Shown: positions 31,454 to 33,083 of the stretch, in pieces
How positions within the stretch are numbered: position 1 is the stretch's first letter
Layout: the number at the start of each line of letters is the position of its first letter
Source: Oscillospiraceae bacterium
GTDB lineage: Bacteria; Bacillota; Clostridia; Oscillospirales; Acutalibacteraceae
Assembly (NCBI GenBank): GCA_015066635.1
Contig: SVOA01000017.1
Coordinates: 1-33,083, forward strand
Direction: 5' to 3'
Length of the DNA: 33,083 bases
The notes under the pieces: model-generated
What the model was told of the DNA's origin: nothing
Seen by the model: the letters and a program-made list of their open reading frames with translations, nothing else
Database searches by the model: none
Position numbers and translations under genes: made by a program

Positions 31454-31489
31454 TTGCCATATTTTACCATAATTGGTAAATATTGGCAA
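31454..31489. promoter_or_regulatory. 36-bp near-perfect inverted repeat before spo0A
   Basis: Arms of 16 bases (31454-31469 and 31474-31489) with ends TTGCCA / TGGCAA match at 14 of 16 positions, around the centre TAAT. It lies 26-61 bp before the spo0A ATG. It may be an operator or a leader hairpin. Confidence 0.6.
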
Positions 31490-31520
31490 TTAGTTAGAAA
31501 TATTTTTACTAAAATAATCT

Positions 31521-31527
31521 TTCGACA
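31521..31527 (-). promoter_or_regulatory. Probable Spo0A box upstream of spo0A
   Basis: The minus strand reads TGTCGAA, the core of the 0A box (TTGTCGAA), about 93 bp before the spo0A start. It fits known autoregulation of spo0A in other endospore formers. A 7-base match is weak evidence alone. Confidence 0.5.
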
Positions 31528-31532
31528 CAAAA

Positions 31533-31575
31533 CGATAAAAAGTATGCGCACAGAGCCATTGTCCTGTGCGCATAC
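31533..31575 (-). terminator. Terminator of spoIVB
   Basis: On the minus strand: GTATGCGCACAG (31575-31564), 10-nt loop, CTGTGCGCATAC (31553-31542), then TTTTTATCG. It separates spoIVB from spo0A, so spo0A needs its own promoter. Confidence 0.88.
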
Positions 31576-31578
31576 CCC

Positions 31579-32808
31579 TCAGGAAGCCTTATCAGTTAAA
31601 AACCTTTCTCCGATTTCGTCAGAAGCTTCAAGCATATTCTCGGCAAATATCGCATATCCCTGCGTTGAGTCGTTAAGGAAAACGTGCGTTACCGCGCCTA
31701 CAAGCATACCGTTCTGTATTATGGGACTTCCGCTCATTCCCTGAACTATACCGCCCGTCTTTTCAAGCAGAGCGGGGTCGGTAACCTCGATAACCATATT
31801 CTTTCCGTTTTTGTCGTTGGTGTCGGATATTTTTACGATTTGAATGTCATAAAATTTCGGTCCCTCCGAATCAACAGTGGATATAATCTGTGCCGCACCC
31901 GTTTGAATTTCCTGCCTTACGGCAACGGGAAGCTCTTTTTTATCACTTATATCCTCAGAGAGTATTCCGTAAACTCCGTTTTCTCTGTTGTAAAGGATAT
32001 CCCCTACCTTCTCGTCGGTAAAGGCGCCGCACAGTTCTCCCATAGTTCCGCTTTCGCTTTTAAAACAGCCGTTGATAACGGCTCCCACGGCCTGACCCTC
32101 TGCCAGGGGGAGCAGTCTGCCCGTATCAATATCGCATACGCCGTGTCCGAGTCCCGCAAAGGTGCCGTCGGACTTTGAGTAAAAGGTAAGCGTTCCCACG
32201 CCCGCGGTGCTGTCTCTTATCCACAGACCCGCCTTGTTGCCTCCTCCGTTTTGGTCACGGACTGTATTCAGAGTCGTTTCGTACGGCATCCCGTTTCGTG
32301 AAACGCTCAGAACAAATACACTTTTGTTAGCGTTGTGAAGGCAGTTTGTTACCTCATCCGAGGAACTGACCTTTGCCCCGTCGATATGCGTGATAATGTC
32401 GCCTGCTTCAAGTCCTGCTTCCTTGCCGGGATTTACGGTAATGCTTCCGTCAGTTACGCTGTCCATACCTACGACCATAACGCCTTCGGTATAGATTTTC
32501 AGCCCGAACGCTTCTCCTCCCGGTACGGCGTAACGCCGCTCGGTAACAGTGACGCTGGATGATTTAATCGGTATTGTCTTTAAGAGAGTAAAACTGACCG
32601 TGTAAGAGTTATTATCCCTTCCGCTTTCGGCGGCGTTTACCGCCGCAGCATACGCACTGTCGGAAAAGATTTTTCCCACCTCGAGTTTCTCTGACTGCAT
32701 AAGGTGAATTTCATCGGGAATTTTACTGCCCGAAAAAAAGACAAAGCCGAATATTACAGAGGTAATAACAAGTCCGATAAAGCTTAATGTTTTAAAAAAA
32801 GCTTTCAT
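31579..32808 (-). CDS. spoIVB: SpoIVB, S55 family signalling protease
   Basis: A 409-residue protein with an N-terminal membrane or signal segment (about 8-26), a PDZ domain (about 100-185, VNPGKEAGLEAGDIITHIDG) and the S55 serine protease domain. The catalytic residues are visible: His222 (GLGHGVCD), Asp344 (VTDP) and Ser359 (VQGMSGSPII). The Asp-to-Ser spacing of 15 equals that in B. subtilis SpoIVB (Asp363, Ser378). SpoIVB is made in the forespore, cuts SpoIVFA and so frees SpoIVFB to activate sigma-K. It lies before spo0A as usual. The gap to the next tRNA gene (32809-33007) shows only a hairpin GCAGTT/AACTGC before the start and the tRNA promoter. Confidence 0.96.
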   Translation of the reverse strand: MKAFFKTLSFIGLVITSVIFGFVFFSGSKIPDEIHLMQSEKLEVGKIFSDSAYAAAVNAAESGRDNNSYTVSFTLLKTIPIKSSSVTVTERRYAVPGGEAFGLKIYTEGVMVVGMDSVTDGSITVNPGKEAGLEAGDIITHIDGAKVSSSDEVTNCLHNANKSVFVLSVSRNGMPYETTLNTVRDQNGGGNKAGLWIRDSTAGVGTLTFYSKSDGTFAGLGHGVCDIDTGRLLPLAEGQAVGAVINGCFKSESGTMGELCGAFTDEKVGDILYNRENGVYGILSEDISDKKELPVAVRQEIQTGAAQIISTVDSEGPKFYDIQIVKISDTNDKNGKNMVIEVTDPALLEKTGGIVQGMSGSPIIQNGMLVGAVTHVFLNDSTQGYAIFAENMLEASDEIGERFLTDKAS

Positions 32809-32962
32809 TTTCCCCTCCGCGCAGTTTTTAACTGCAATTATAATTTATGAATTTTATGCGGTTTTATTAAAGGAAAATAAAGCTCCGAAAAATAATTTTT
32901 TACAGAATTAAAAACGCTGTTTTTCAGCATAAATTCTTTTTTTAAAAAATATAATAAAATTC

Positions 32963-32991
32963 TTGACATTTAAAGTGTTTTTTGATATTAT
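32963..32991 (+). promoter_or_regulatory. tRNA-Thr(TGT) promoter
   Basis: TTGACA (32963-32968), a 17-nt spacer and TATTAT (32986-32991), 16 bp before the tRNA. Confidence 0.85.
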
Positions 32992-33007
32992 ATTGAGGCG
33001 TTGAAAC

Positions 33008-33083
33008 GCTGGTGTAGCTCAGTTGGTAGAGCAGCTGATTTGTAATCAGCAGGTCGGGGGTTCAAGTCCGTCCACCAGCTCCA
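33008..33083 (+). tRNA. tRNA-Thr(TGT)
   Basis: A 76-nt tRNA with encoded CCA ending at the last base of the window. Acceptor stem GCTGGTG/CACCAGC (one GC-rich mismatch-free pairing), anticodon stem GCTGA/TCAGC with loop TTTGTAA, giving anticodon TGT, and T loop TTCAAGT. Any terminator lies outside the window. Confidence 0.95.

Overview
The window looks like a chromosomal segment of an endospore-forming anaerobic Firmicute of class Clostridia, most like the Oscillospirales/Ruminococcaceae of animal guts. This is inferred from moderate base composition, strong AGGAGG-type ribosome binding sites, a spoIVB-spo0A pair, a spoIVFA-spoIVFB-bofA cluster, a feo iron operon, a flavodiiron protein and glycoside hydrolases of families 29 and 3. 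No phage, insertion sequence, integrase or CRISPR array was seen.

Layout. 1-942: tail of a membrane protein and an RluA-type pseudouridine synthase. 1095-5521: self-regulated TetR / MMPL transporter / lipoprotein operon. 5598-9269: iron island, with feoA-feoA-feoB and a FeoB-associated cysteine-rich protein read leftward, facing a small DtxR-family regulator read rightward; three copies of one palindrome are its probable operators. 9387-12868: cytoplasmic GH29 alpha-L-fucosidase, an exported endonuclease/phosphatase-fold protein and a nucleotidyltransferase-like protein. 12927-13097: a 56-residue unknown gene under a predicted LexA (SOS) box. 13231-17532: spoIVFA, spoIVFB and two radical-SAM-linked genes leftward, with bofA divergent. 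17576-18674: tRNA-Val, an exact 180-bp tandem repeat carrying the tRNA 3' end, and an A/T-rich orphan gene. 18729-21632: MATE exporter, a hypothetical protein and a PHP-fold protein lacking most metal ligands. 21839-23204: tRNA-Thr(GGT), a secreted leucine-rich-repeat protein and a 39-residue peptide gene. 23279-26516: flavodiiron protein, phosphoribosyltransferase, DUF3137 and LemA operon. 26660-29410: surface GH3 glycosidase with permuted domains. 29637-32808: zinc-ribbon protein, sigma factor, spo0A and spoIVB. 33008-33083: tRNA-Thr(TGT).

How the parts fit. SpoIVB, SpoIVFA, SpoIVFB and BofA are the known parts of the sigma-K checkpoint in Bacillus, and Spo0A starts sporulation; all five lie within about 17 kb here. 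The feo genes and the DtxR-like regulator form a self-contained iron-uptake regulon, and the regulator's metal ligands match the iron type (DtxR) better than the manganese type (MntR). The least explained items are the 180-bp tRNA-linked repeat, the SOS-box gene, the 39-residue peptide, the dead-looking PHP protein and the orphan gene at 18213. All functional calls come from reading motifs by eye, with no database search.
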